Origin: Pseudorhodoplanes sp.
GTDB lineage: Bacteria; Pseudomonadota; Alphaproteobacteria; Rhizobiales; Xanthobacteraceae
Reading direction: 5' to 3'
DNA length: 64,000 bases
Assembly (NCBI GenBank): GCA_022843165.1
Contig: JALHOD010000009.1
Coordinates: forward strand, 88,053-152,052
The translations under genes were made by a program, and so were the position numbers. This document shows, one piece after another, positions 25,926-35,470 of this stretch (positions are counted from its first letter, which is position 1; each line of letters starts with the position of its first letter). Under the pieces are notes generated by a model. The model was given only the letters and a program-made list of their open reading frames with translations, had not been told where the DNA came from and searched no databases.

Positions 25926-28772
25926 GTGACAGTGCGGCGGCGCTCCGCTATCCGATTGGCAATGCTCTCCCTCACGCAACACCCGCAGGGCTCGGCCGAC
26001 ATCTTCGACGCCGGCGCGGCCGCCGCCGATCTCGAACAGCTCGCCGCCACGCATGGCGGCCGCGACCTCGATCTGCGCAACGCCGTCGCCCAGTACATGA
26101 AGGCGGCGCTGGGAAGGGGCCGCGACGCCGCCGAGCAGATGCTGCTGAAAGACCGCCACGGCCATCGCTGCGCCGAGCGGCTCTGCGTCATGCAAGACGA
26201 GATCATCAGCGTCCTGTTCGCCTTTGCCGCCAAGCATCTTTACCCTTCGCTCAATCCCTCCGAAGGCGAGCACATGGCGGTGGTGGCGACCGGCGGCTAT
26301 GGCCGCGGCCTGCTGGCGCCCGGCTCCGACATCGATCTGCTGTTCCTGCTGCCCTACAAGCAGACCGCCTGGGGCGAGTCGATCGCGGAAGCGATCCTGT
26401 ATTGCCTGTGGGACATGGGGCTGAAGGTCGGGCACGCCACCCGCTCGGTCGACGAATGCATCCGCCAGGCCAAGGCGGACATGACGATCCGCACCGCGAT
26501 CCTGGAAGCGCGCTTCCTGTTCGGCGACAAGACGCTGTTCGACGAGCTCGTCATCCGCTTCGACAAGAACGTGGTGCAGGGCACCGGCGCCGAATTCGTC
26601 TCCGCCAAGCTCGCCGAGCGCGAGGAGCGGCTGCGCCGCGCCGGCACCTCGCGCTATCTGGTCGAGCCGAACGTGAAGGACGGCAAGGGCGGGTTGCGCG
26701 ACCTGCACACGCTGTTCTGGATCGGCAAATACGTCTATCGCGTGCGCAAGGTCGAGGAGCTGATCGAGCACGGCGTGTTCGACAAGGACGAACTCACCCT
26801 GTTCCGGCGTTGCGAGAATTTCCTGTGGTCGGTGCGCTGCCATCTGCATTTCGTCACCGGCCGCGCCGAAGAGCGCCTGTCGTTCGACATCCAGCGCGAG
26901 ATCGCGATCCGACTCGGCTATACCGAGCGCCCCGGCCTGCGCGAGGTCGAGCGCTTCATGAAGCATTACTTCCTGATCGCCAAGGATGTCGGCGATCTCA
27001 CCGCCATCCTGTGCGCGGCTTTGGAAGACAGCCATGCCAAGCCGGCGCCTGTGCTCAACCGCATGATGGCGCGCTTCAAGCCCAAGAGCGGCCGCAAGGC
27101 GCTGCGCGAGACCGACGACTTCATCGTCGACAACAACCGCATCAACATCGCGAACGGCACGGCGTTCGCGCGCGATCCGGTCAACCTGATCCGCATCTTC
27201 CACCTGGCGCAGAAGCACGATCTCGCCTTCCATCCCGACGCCATGCGGCAGGCCTCGCGCTCGCTGCACCTGATCGACAAGACCGTGCGCGAGAACGAGG
27301 AGGCCAACCGGCTGTTCCTCGAGATCCTCACCTCCGACAACGATCCGGAAACGGTTCTGCGGCGGATGAACGAATGCGGCGTGCTGGGCGCGTTCATACG
27401 CGCCTTCGGTCGCGTGGTGGCGATGATGCAGTTCAACATGTATCACCACTATACGGTGGACGAGCATCTGCTGCGCTGCATCGGGGTGCTCACCGAGATC
27501 GAGCGCGGCAACAGCGACGAATACGGCCTCTCAAAGGACCTGATCAACAAGATCCAGCCGCGCCATCGCGACATCCTGCGCGTGACGCTGTTCCTGCACG
27601 ACATCGCCAAGGGCCGGGTCGAGGATCATTCGATCGCCGGCGCGCGGGTGGCGCGCAGGCTCTGCCCGAGGTTCGGCCTGTCAGCCGCAGAGACCGAGAC
27701 CGTGGCCTGGCTGATCGAGAACCATCTGGTGATGTCGACGGTGGCGCAATCGCGCGACCTGTCCGACCGCAAGACCATCGAAAATTTCGCCAGCGTGGTG
27801 CAATCGCTGGAGCGCCTGAAGCTGCTGACTATCCTGACCACCGCTGATATCCGCGCGGTCGGTCCGGGGGTGTGGAACGGCTGGAAATCACAGCTCCTGC
27901 GCACGCTCTATTACGAGACCGAACCGGCGCTGACCGGCGGATTCTCGGAAGTGGACCGCGCCCGCCGCGTGGCGATGGCGCAGGTGGAATTGCGCGCTGA
28001 ACTGAAGGACTGGCCGGAGAACGAGATCGACAGCTATATCGCGCGGCATTATCCCGCCTACTGGCTGAAGGTCGATCTACCGCACAAGCTCGCGCATGCC
28101 AAATTCCTGCGGAAGACCTGGGCCGAGAACAGGACGCTGGCGACCGAGTTCGGATTTGACGCCGCGCGCGGCGTCACCGAACTGACGGTCATCGCGCCCG
28201 ATCATCCGCGGCTGCTCTCGATCATCGCGGGCGCTTGCGCCGCCGGCGGCGGCAACATCGTGGACGCGCAGATCTACACCACCACCGACGGGCTCGCGCT
28301 CGACACCATTTCGGTGTCGCGCGAATTCGACCACGACGAGGATGAAGCCCGCCGCGCCGCACGCATTGCCGAAACCATCGAGAAGGCACTGCGCGGCGAG
28401 ATCAAGCTGCCGGAGGTCGTCGCCCGTCGCGCCGCGCCCAAGGGCCGCCTGAAGGCTTTTGCGATGGAGCCGGAAGTCAACATCAACAACGACTGGTCGA
28501 ACCGTTACACCGTGGTGGAGGTCACCGGTATTGACCGCCCCGGCCTGCTTTACGAACTGACCGCCACCCTGTCGAAGCTCTCGCTCAATATCGCATCGGC
28601 GCATGTCGCCACCTTCGGCGAGCGCGTGGTCGACGTGTTCTATGTGACCGACCTGCTCGGCGCCAAGATCGCCTCCCCGACCCGGCAGGCGGCGATCAAG
28701 CGCGCGCTGGCGCAGCTGTTCGCGCGGCAGGGCGAGGACGACACGTCGAAGGCCAGGGCCGTCGCGACGTGA
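25926..28772 (+). CDS. glnD: [Protein-PII] uridylyltransferase/uridylyl-removing enzyme GlnD
   Basis: Full GlnD (948 aa from GTG at 25926; ATG at 25962 is an alternative start). The nucleotidyltransferase motif GGYGRGLLAPGSDIDLLF is at 123-140 with the metal-binding DxD. The HD hydrolase part has HDIAKGRVEDHS. Two C-terminal ACT domains sense glutamine (IAPDHPRLLSIIAGAC and VTGIDRPGLLYELTATL). It uridylylates PII under low nitrogen and removes UMP when glutamine is high. Confidence 0.96.
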   Translation: MTVRRRSAIRLAMLSLTQHPQGSADIFDAGAAAADLEQLAATHGGRDLDLRNAVAQYMKAALGRGRDAAEQMLLKDRHGHRCAERLCVMQDEIISVLFAFAAKHLYPSLNPSEGEHMAVVATGGYGRGLLAPGSDIDLLFLLPYKQTAWGESIAEAILYCLWDMGLKVGHATRSVDECIRQAKADMTIRTAILEARFLFGDKTLFDELVIRFDKNVVQGTGAEFVSAKLAEREERLRRAGTSRYLVEPNVKDGKGGLRDLHTLFWIGKYVYRVRKVEELIEHGVFDKDELTLFRRCENFLWSVRCHLHFVTGRAEERLSFDIQREIAIRLGYTERPGLREVERFMKHYFLIAKDVGDLTAILCAALEDSHAKPAPVLNRMMARFKPKSGRKALRETDDFIVDNNRINIANGTAFARDPVNLIRIFHLAQKHDLAFHPDAMRQASRSLHLIDKTVRENEEANRLFLEILTSDNDPETVLRRMNECGVLGAFIRAFGRVVAMMQFNMYHHYTVDEHLLRCIGVLTEIERGNSDEYGLSKDLINKIQPRHRDILRVTLFLHDIAKGRVEDHSIAGARVARRLCPRFGLSAAETETVAWLIENHLVMSTVAQSRDLSDRKTIENFASVVQSLERLKLLTILTTADIRAVGPGVWNGWKSQLLRTLYYETEPALTGGFSEVDRARRVAMAQVELRAELKDWPENEIDSYIARHYPAYWLKVDLPHKLAHAKFLRKTWAENRTLATEFGFDAARGVTELTVIAPDHPRLLSIIAGACAAGGGNIVDAQIYTTTDGLALDTISVSREFDHDEDEARRAARIAETIEKALRGEIKLPEVVARRAAPKGRLKAFAMEPEVNINNDWSNRYTVVEVTGIDRPGLLYELTATLSKLSLNIASAHVATFGERVVDVFYVTDLLGAKIASPTRQAAIKRALAQLFARQGEDDTSKARAVAT

Positions 28773-29052
28773 CGTCGCAAATCAAAACCGATCGCAGCGC
28801 CATCCTGAATTCAATCTGTCGTTCATTCAGATTCACAAAGCACGCATAAGCTGTATCTTGCCCACTTTCTTTTCAGCCTGCGAAACATGCTGCTCGCCTG
28901 CGTTGTAGTAACCGTCCCGCCACCGATTTCACGCGGAATTCGTGGGTAATTCTTTAAGCAATCTAATCTACACCTACCCCCCGGAATTCCGATCGCGTCC
29001 TTGCGCGTGTCGCATTGGCATCTGAATTTTTTTCGTCTGGGGGGACGATCAA
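28773..29052. other. Intergenic region before the peroxidase gene
   Basis: 280 bp, visibly more AT-rich than the surrounding genes. It should hold the promoter of the peroxidase operon, but I could not pick out -35/-10 boxes with confidence. No ORF with a ribosome-binding site is seen. Confidence 0.4.
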
Positions 29053-30156
29053 GTGTCGCATCAAAATGATTCATGTCACACGCGCGTCTGGCTGTATGGC
29101 GGCCTGTGCGGCGCTTTCGTCTCGGCTGGCGCGCTGGCGCTCACCTTCGTCGTCAGCAGCGGGCAGGCCGCGATCGTCGGCGAGACCCGGACGGTCGAGA
29201 TCAAGAAGGCCGCCGATCCCACAGTCGATCAGATGAAGGCCGCTTATATGCGGCCGGCGATGATCCCGTTTCCGAAGGACAATCCCTACACCGCCGAGAA
29301 GGCCGATCTCGGCAAGAAGCTGTATTTCGACACGCGCCTTTCGGCGGCCAACGCGCAATCCTGCGCCTCCTGCCACAATCCGGGCTTCGGCTGGGGCGAC
29401 GGGCTCGCCAAGGGCGTCGGCCACGGGATGAAGATGCTCGGCCGGCGCTCGCCGACCATCGTCAATGCCGCCTATGGCCAGATCTTCATGTGGGACGGCC
29501 GCGCCGGCTCGCTGGAAGAACAGGCGGTCGGCCCGATCAAGGCCGAGGTCGAAATGAACCTGCCGCTGGCGGAACTGATGGGCCGGCTGAAAAGCATTCC
29601 GGAATATGTCGCGCTGTTCAAGGCCGCCTTCCCGAAGGATGGCATCACCGAAGACAATCTCGCCCGCGCGATCGCCACCTACGAACGCACCGTCGTGTCG
29701 GGCATCGCGCCGTTCGACGCCTGGATCGAGGGCAACGACACTGCAATCCCGGAACCGGCCAAGCGCGGCTTTGCGGTGTTCAACACAAAGGCGGCCTGCG
29801 CCGCCTGCCATAGCGGCTGGAATTTCACCGACGACAGCTTCCACGATATCGGCCTCGACACCGACGATGTCGGCCGCGTGAAGATCGTGCCGGGTGTGCT
29901 CAAGATGGAAAAGGCTTTCAAGACGCCTGGCCTGCGCGAGATCGCGCGTCGCGGCCCCTATATGCACAACGGTTCGCTGCAGACGCTGGAAGAGGTTGTC
30001 GAGCATTACGACCGGGGCGGCGTCGATCGTCCGAGCCGGTCGGAAGCGATCAAGCCGCTCGGCCTCACCGCGCAGGAAAAGTCCGACCTGGTGGCGTTCA
30101 TGACTGCGCTGACCAGCCAGTCCGACCCCGTGCCCGTTCCTGTTTTGCCGCGTTAA
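29053..30156 (+). CDS. Di-haem cytochrome c peroxidase (MauG/CcpA family)
   Basis: 367 aa from a GTG start preceded by GGGGGG. An N-terminal hydrophobic segment (GLCGAFVSAGALALTFVV) acts as signal or anchor. Two haem-attachment sites are present, CASCHN and CAACHS, with RRSPTIVNA and FMWDGRAGSLEEQAVGP as in bacterial di-haem peroxidases. It would reduce H2O2 in the periplasm with electrons from a small carrier; the adjacent cupredoxin gene, 28 nt downstream, could encode that donor. Confidence 0.9.
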   Translation: MSHQNDSCHTRVWLYGGLCGAFVSAGALALTFVVSSGQAAIVGETRTVEIKKAADPTVDQMKAAYMRPAMIPFPKDNPYTAEKADLGKKLYFDTRLSAANAQSCASCHNPGFGWGDGLAKGVGHGMKMLGRRSPTIVNAAYGQIFMWDGRAGSLEEQAVGPIKAEVEMNLPLAELMGRLKSIPEYVALFKAAFPKDGITEDNLARAIATYERTVVSGIAPFDAWIEGNDTAIPEPAKRGFAVFNTKAACAACHSGWNFTDDSFHDIGLDTDDVGRVKIVPGVLKMEKAFKTPGLREIARRGPYMHNGSLQTLEEVVEHYDRGGVDRPSRSEAIKPLGLTAQEKSDLVAFMTALTSQSDPVPVPVLPR

Positions 30157-30184
30157 ACCTTCCCGTTACCCAGGAGAAACAAAG

Positions 30185-30505
30185 ATGAAGCTTGTGAAAA
30201 TCGCTGCCGCGATGGCGTTCCTTGCCGGCGGTACGCTGGCGCTGGCCGCCGAAAAGACCATCGGCCAGAAGGGCAAGCTGTTTTCCGAAAAGGAAGTGTC
30301 GATCAAGAAGGGCGACACGCTGGTCTTCGTGAACGACGACAATATCGCCCACAACGTCATGTCCAGCACCGCCGGAAACACCTTCAATCTCGGCTCCCAG
30401 GCGCCCGGCAAATCGACGCCGGTCACGTTCGACAAGCCCGGCGACATCCAGGTGATCTGCGCCATTCATCCGTCCATGAAGATGCTCGTGAAAGTCGCGA
30501 ACTGA
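30185..30505 (+). CDS. Cupredoxin/plastocyanin-like periplasmic protein
   Basis: 106 aa with signal peptide (MKLVKIAAAMAFLAGGTLALAAE). Type 1 copper ligands are all visible: His in NIAHNV, Cys in VICAIHP, His two residues on, and Met in SMKM. Length and fold resemble amicyanin/pseudoazurin-type carriers. Located between a di-haem peroxidase and a chemoreceptor, it is a candidate electron donor to the peroxidase. AGGAGA precedes the ATG. Confidence 0.88.
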   Translation: MKLVKIAAAMAFLAGGTLALAAEKTIGQKGKLFSEKEVSIKKGDTLVFVNDDNIAHNVMSSTAGNTFNLGSQAPGKSTPVTFDKPGDIQVICAIHPSMKMLVKVAN

Positions 30506-30532
30506 TCATTTTTTCCGAGAGCGAGACAAGCC

Positions 30533-32392
30533 ATGTCGATACGCATCAAGCTGTTTCTTGCATTCAGCGTTGTCGTCCTGATCGCGACAGGCGTTGCATT
30601 CTACGGTGCGAAACTCGTATCCGACACCAGCGCTCTCGTCGTCAGGCTCTATGACGGTCCGCTCATGGCCGTCAGCCATGCCCGCTCGGCGCAATGGCGG
30701 CTCACGGAAGCGCGCCACGCCATGGAGCGCGCGATCATCCTGCGCGATTCATCGTCGGCCATGAACCTGGACTCGATGGAAAAATCGATGAGCCAGTTCG
30801 TCGCCGACATGACGGTGGTGCGTGAGCGCATGATCGAGGCCGGATCCAACGTGTCGTCCGACGTGGATTCGGTGCTCGCGCTGGCGGATCAGTGGTACAA
30901 GATGGGCCTCAGCTATCTCAAGCCGCCGGCCGGCGGCTTGACCGAATTGCCGCGGCCGGCGGTCCTGTATGCCAAGGCCAGCGACGTCGTGAACACGATG
31001 GAGATGCTGGTCGAGTATGTGACCGCCAACGGCTTCAATTTCCGCACCCGCGCCGAACAGACCGCGGACACCTCCCAGACCAATCTCATCGTGCTGGCCG
31101 CACTTGCGGGCGTGATCGGATTGCTGCTGGCCTTCGGCATCGCCTATTCCTTCACCAAGCCGATCCGCAATGCCATGAGCATGTCGGAGCGGATCGCCGC
31201 CGGCGACTTCTCGGCGCAGATCGCCACCAAGCGGCGCGACGAACTCGGGCGCCTGCTGACGTCGCTCGACCAGACCCGCGCGTCCCTGCAGGAGATGGAG
31301 GAATCCAAGGAGCGCGTTCGCGCCGAGCAGCTCGCCGTCCTGCGCGCCGAGGTGGAAGACGAGCGCCAGAAGGCCGAAGCCCTGCAGAACAAGACCGCCG
31401 AGGAACAGGCCAAGGTGGTCACCCAGCTGGCGGCCGGCCTGTCGAAGCTGGCCAGCGGCGACCTGACCTTCCGCCTCGATGACGGTTTCTCGGACACCTA
31501 CGCGCAGATCCGCGACGACTTCAACACCACGATCGGCCAGCTGCAGGGCACGATCGGCGCGCTGGCGGAAGCCACGCGCGAAGTCGCCAGCACCGCGGGC
31601 GAGATTTCGTCGAGCACGACCGATCTGTCGCAGCGCACCGAAGAGCAGGCGGCGAGCCTGGAAGAGACCTCGGCCTCGATGGAACAGATCGCCGCGACCG
31701 TGAAGAAGAACGCCGAGAACGCCCAGCAGGCCAACACATTCGCCAACACCACCCGCGACGTCGCCGGCCGCGGCGGCGAGGTGGTCGGCAAGGCCGTCGA
31801 TGCGATGGCGCGGATCGAGGAGTCCTCGCGCAAGATCGCCGACATCATCTCCGTCATCGACGAGATCGCGCGTCAGACCAACCTGCTCGCGCTCAACGCG
31901 GCGGTGGAAGCCGCGCGCGCCGGCGAGGCCGGCCGCGGCTTCGCGGTCGTCGCCTCCGAAGTCCGCAGCCTGGCGCAGCGTTCGGCGCAGGCCGCCAAGG
32001 ACATCAAGGAACTGATCAGCAGCAGCACCGGCCAGGTGAAAGAAGGCGTCGACCTGGTCAACCGCGCCGGCTCGTCGCTGCACGAGATCGTCGACTCGAT
32101 CAAGCGCGTGGCCTCGATCGTCGCGGAGATCGCCTCGGCCAGCAGCGAACAGGCCACCGGCATCGACCAGGTCAATATCGCGCTCGCGAAGATGGACGAA
32201 GTGACCCAGCAGAATTCCGCGCTGGTCGAGCAGAACGCCGCGGCGGCGAAATCGCTGGAAGATCAGTCCCGCGCCATGGCCGAGCGGGTGGATTTCTTCC
32301 ACACCGATGATCCCGCGCAGGTTGGGGACGAAGGCGAGGCCGTTCCGGCCGCGCCGCAGCCGCGTGTGCAGACCAGAGCCCGCGCCGCCTGA
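30533..32392 (+). CDS. Methyl-accepting chemotaxis protein
   Basis: 619 aa. Membrane helix 1 at ~7-28, a periplasmic four-helix-type sensor domain, membrane helix 2 at ~186-210 ([19 protein letters not shown]), HAMP domain, then the signalling domain with the conserved tip [20 protein letters not shown]. There is no CheR-binding pentapeptide at the C-terminus (ends TRARAA). It starts 27 nt after the cupredoxin stop, so may be expressed with the peroxidase genes and sense redox or metals; the ligand is unknown. Confidence 0.93.
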   Translation: MSIRIKLFLAFSVVVLIATGVAFYGAKLVSDTSALVVRLYDGPLMAVSHARSAQWRLTEARHAMERAIILRDSSSAMNLDSMEKSMSQFVADMTVVRERMIEAGSNVSSDVDSVLALADQWYKMGLSYLKPPAGGLTELPRPAVLYAKASDVVNTMEMLVEYVTANGFNFRTRAEQTADTSQTNLIVLAALAGVIGLLLAFGIAYSFTKPIRNAMSMSERIAAGDFSAQIATKRRDELGRLLTSLDQTRASLQEMEESKERVRAEQLAVLRAEVEDERQKAEALQNKTAEEQAKVVTQLAAGLSKLASGDLTFRLDDGFSDTYAQIRDDFNTTIGQLQGTIGALAEATREVASTAGEISSSTTDLSQRTEEQAASLEETSASMEQIAATVKKNAENAQQANTFANTTRDVAGRGGEVVGKAVDAMARIEESSRKIADIISVIDEIARQTNLLALNAAVEAARAGEAGRGFAVVASEVRSLAQRSAQAAKDIKELISSSTGQVKEGVDLVNRAGSSLHEIVDSIKRVASIVAEIASASSEQATGIDQVNIALAKMDEVTQQNSALVEQNAAAAKSLEDQSRAMAERVDFFHTDDPAQVGDEGEAVPAAPQPRVQTRARAA

Positions 32393-32416
32393 CCCCAGCG
32401 GCCATGCGTTAAAAAG

Positions 32417-32452
32417 AAACCGGCGCCGAGCGATCCGCTCCGGCGCCGGTTT
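32417..32452. terminator. Bidirectional terminator
   Basis: AAACCGGCGCCG (32417-32428) pairs with CGGCGCCGGTTT (32441-32452), with an inner AGCG/CGCT extension. A-rich on one side and T-rich on the other, it serves both the chemoreceptor (+) and the small exported protein gene (-). Confidence 0.8.
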
Positions 32453-32493
32453 GCTGTCTGGCGGACCGCAGACCGGCCCGCCGATGTCACAAA

Positions 32494-32688
32494 CTACTTC
32501 TTCTTGGCCACCCACCACGGCGACCACATGCCGGTCCAGATATGGCCGGGCTGCTGCCAGGCAGCCATCACGAATTTCTTGCTGTTGGCATTCGGGTCGG
32601 CCGGGCCGGCCTTCTTCTTGGCGGCGAGCGCGGTGGCCGGAGCGGCGGCGATCATCAGGACGGCGAGCAAGAGAGCGCTTTTGCGCAT
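32494..32688 (-). CDS. Tiny exported lysine-rich protein, copy 1
   Basis: 64 aa starting at the ATG at 32688 (GGGGGA ribosome-binding site 5 nt upstream). Signal peptide MRKSALLLAVLMIAAAPATALA, then AKKKAGPADPNANSKKFVMAAW and a Trp-rich tail ending WWVAKKK. It is paralogous to the next gene: both contain AAKKK, DPNANSKKFV and W-x-QP after the signal. No family recognised. The upstream leader (ATTCCCCCAAAGTG, ACCGG, ATGCAT) is shared with its neighbour. Confidence 0.75.
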   Translation of the reverse strand: MRKSALLLAVLMIAAAPATALAAKKKAGPADPNANSKKFVMAAWQQPGHIWTGMWSPWWVAKKK

Positions 32689-32834
32689 GAATTCCCCCAA
32701 AGTGAAGCACCGGCAAACCCGGCAATATCAATATGATGCATGAAAATGTCGGGCTGAAAACAAAAACGGCCGGCCTGCGGACATTTCGCCGCAAGGCCGG
32801 ACCGTTGGCATGAACAAAGATTCAGCGAAGCGGC

Positions 32835-33092
32835 TTACGCCTTCTTCTTCGCCGACTTCTTGGCCGCCTTCTTCTTGGCGGGCTTGGCATCGGCCTTGGC
32901 GACCGGCTTGGCCGCAGCCTGCCACGCGTAGACCGGCTGCATCCACATCGCGCGCACGAACTTCTTGGAATTCGCGTTCGGATCGACGGCGGCGGCGGCC
33001 GGCTTGGCAGCGGCCTTCTTCTTGGCGGCGAACGCAGCGGTCGGCGCAGCCACGGCCACAGCGACGGCGAGCAGGAGAGCGAGCTTCTTCAT
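32835..33092 (-). CDS. Tiny exported lysine-rich protein, copy 2
   Basis: 85 aa from the ATG at 33092 (a GGGGGAATACTCG leader precedes it). Signal peptide MKKLALLLAVAVAVAAPTAAFA, then AKKKAAAKPAAAAVDPNANSKKFVRAMWMQPVYAW and a strongly basic C-terminal tail of AK/KK repeats. Shares the DPNANSKKFV core and W-x-QP with copy 1 but has a longer, histone-like tail. Probably secreted or periplasmic; binding to polyanions such as DNA, LPS or wall polymers is speculation. Confidence 0.75.
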   Translation of the reverse strand: MKKLALLLAVAVAVAAPTAAFAAKKKAAAKPAAAAVDPNANSKKFVRAMWMQPVYAWQAAAKPVAKADAKPAKKKAAKKSAKKKA

Positions 33093-33334
33093 CGAGTATT
33101 CCCCCAGAGTGTTGGTCACCGGATCCTCCGGCACGCGGCATCATGCATAAAATCCGCGGATTGGAAATACAAACCCCTCATTTTCAAGGCGAAATCGTCC
33201 TGCACGCATGGCTTCAAGCCGGACAGGCCGCCCGTGCGCTGCGCATGGGTCACTTAACCGGCCTTTAAAGCACGCCCTCTAGCGTCTTTGCGCGAGCGGG
33301 CGACCACGCCGCAACACACGGGGACAGCGGGGAT

Positions 33335-35470
33335 ATGGCTTTGGGACGGCGAAAGCCGCGCGCGCGCCGCGAACCCGGATTCGGGGAGGCGCGACCGGCC
33401 GGCGATCTGCGCATTGCCCCCGAGGACCGCATCGGCGGCGGCGAACCGCGCCGCAATCCCCCGCGCGCGCCCTCCGAATCCCGGGCCGCACCCTCCCGAA
33501 AGCCGCGGCGGGGCAGTGGCGACGGCGGCGGCCCGCACCGGCCGAAACGCAACCGGCTCGGACGGCTGGTCTATTGGGGGCTGGTGCTCGCGCTCTGGGG
33601 CATCATCGGGGCGATCGGCCTCACCATCTGGATCGGCGCGCATCTGCCCGCCATCCAGTCGCTGGAAGTGCCCAAGCGCCCGCCCTCGATCCAGATCACC
33701 GGCACCGACGGCCGGGTGCTGGCGACGCGCGGCGACAGCGGCGTGTCGGCGACGCTGAAGGACCTGCCGCCTTACGTTCCTCAGGCCTTCATCGCGATCG
33801 AGGATCGGCGGTTCTACGAGCATTACGGCCTCGATCCGGTGGGCATTGCGCGCGCGCTGGCGGCCAATGTCCTGCGCCGCGGCGTCGCCCAGGGCGGCTC
33901 CACCATCACCCAGCAACTTGCGAAGAACCTATTCCTGACACAGGAACGCACGCTCACCCGCAAGATGCAGGAAGCCGTGCTGGCCCTGTGGCTGGAACGC
34001 AAATTCTCCAAAACCGAGATTCTGGAGCTCTATCTCAATCGCGTTTACTTCGGTGCCGGCGCCTATGGCGTGGAAGCTGCGGCGCAGCGCTATTTCGCCA
34101 AGCACGCGCGACAATTGTCGGTCGCGGAAGCGGCGATGCTGGCAGGTCTGGTCAAATCGCCGTCACGATTGGCGCCGACGCGGAATCCCGGCGGTGCCGA
34201 GCGCCGCGCGCAAGTCGTGCTCGGCGCGATGGCGGACGAAGGCTTCATCTCCGGCGCAAAGGCCAAGGCCGCGATCGCCGATCCCGCGCATGCGCTGAAG
34301 CATGCCAGCACCGGTTCGAGCAATTACGTCGCCGACTGGATCATGGACGTACTCGACGATCTGATCGGCCGCGTCGAGGATGATATCATTGTCGAGACGT
34401 CGATCGATCCCGCGCTGCAATCCGCGGCCGAAGCAAGTCTGGTGGACGAACTTGCCGCCAAGGGCGCGAAGTTCGGCGTGGAACAGGGCGCGCTGGTGGC
34501 GATGACGCCGGACGGTGCGGTGCGCGCGTTGGTCGGCGGCCGCAATTATGCGGAGAGCCAGTTCAATCGCGCGGTCTCGGCGAAACGTCAGCCCGGTTCG
34601 GCCTTCAAGCCCTTCGTCTATCTCACCGCACTGGAGCGCGGCCTGACGCCCGACACCGTCCGCGAAGACAAGCCAATCGTGCTGAAGGGCTGGAAGCCCG
34701 AAAACTATACGCGCGAGTATTTTGGTCCGGTGACGCTCACGCAGGCGCTCGCGATGTCGCTCAACACGGTGTCGGTCCGCCTGACGCTGGAGTTCGGTCC
34801 CACCGCGGTGACGCGCACTGCACACCGGCTGGGCATCGCCTCCAAGCTCGAAGCCAACCCCTCGATCGCGCTCGGAACGTCCGAAGTGTCGCTGATGGAG
34901 ATGGTGACGGCGTTTGCGCCATTCGCCAATTCCGGCATGGCAATCGTGCCGCATGTGGTGGAAAGCGTACGGCTGAGGGACGACAGGAAAATCTTGTATC
35001 GCCGCGTTCCGCAAAGCCTCGGCCAGATCGTCGAGCCGCGCTATATCGGCATGATGAATGCCATGATGCAGGAAACCTTATTGAGCGGCACCGCGCGCAA
35101 GGCGGACCTTGCCGGCCGCCCTGCCGCCGGCAAGACCGGCACCAGCCAGGATTTCCGCGACGGCTGGTTCGTCGGCTATACGGCGCAGCTTGTCGCCGGG
35201 GTGTGGCTCGGAAACGACGATTCCTCGCCCACCAAAAAAATGACCGGCGGCGGTCTGCCGGCGGATATCTGGGCGCGCTTCATGAAGGCGGCGCATCGCA
35301 ACGTCGCTGTCGCAAGCCTGCCGGGATTTTCGGGCGGCTTCTTCAATGCATCGCCGCCGGCGATCCCATCACCTATGTCCGCGCCGGAACGTGCGCCTTC
35401 GCCGTCGGTGCGACCGGAATCCGGCACCATGGATGGCTGGCTCCTGGATCGCTTGTTCGGACGCCGCTAG
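33335..35470 (+). CDS. Class A penicillin-binding protein (PBP1-type)
   Basis: 711 aa bifunctional peptidoglycan synthase. A basic, proline/arginine-rich cytoplasmic N-terminus (~75 aa) precedes a membrane helix at ~79-100. The glycosyltransferase motifs EDRRFYEHYG (~156) and GGSTITQQLAKN (~187) and the transpeptidase SxxK (SAFK, 422-425), SLN (475-477) and KTGT (600-603) motifs are all intact. It polymerises and cross-links murein at the membrane. Its stop overlaps the stop of the convergent MFS gene by 4 nt. Confidence 0.95.
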   Translation: MALGRRKPRARREPGFGEARPAGDLRIAPEDRIGGGEPRRNPPRAPSESRAAPSRKPRRGSGDGGGPHRPKRNRLGRLVYWGLVLALWGIIGAIGLTIWIGAHLPAIQSLEVPKRPPSIQITGTDGRVLATRGDSGVSATLKDLPPYVPQAFIAIEDRRFYEHYGLDPVGIARALAANVLRRGVAQGGSTITQQLAKNLFLTQERTLTRKMQEAVLALWLERKFSKTEILELYLNRVYFGAGAYGVEAAAQRYFAKHARQLSVAEAAMLAGLVKSPSRLAPTRNPGGAERRAQVVLGAMADEGFISGAKAKAAIADPAHALKHASTGSSNYVADWIMDVLDDLIGRVEDDIIVETSIDPALQSAAEASLVDELAAKGAKFGVEQGALVAMTPDGAVRALVGGRNYAESQFNRAVSAKRQPGSAFKPFVYLTALERGLTPDTVREDKPIVLKGWKPENYTREYFGPVTLTQALAMSLNTVSVRLTLEFGPTAVTRTAHRLGIASKLEANPSIALGTSEVSLMEMVTAFAPFANSGMAIVPHVVESVRLRDDRKILYRRVPQSLGQIVEPRYIGMMNAMMQETLLSGTARKADLAGRPAAGKTGTSQDFRDGWFVGYTAQLVAGVWLGNDDSSPTKKMTGGGLPADIWARFMKAAHRNVAVASLPGFSGGFFNASPPAIPSPMSAPERAPSPSVRPESGTMDGWLLDRLFGRR

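Noticed and set aside
25829..27847. 672-codon plus-strand frame overlapping glnD
   Set aside because: Arg-rich out-of-frame shadow of glnD, which has all its catalytic motifs in the other frame.
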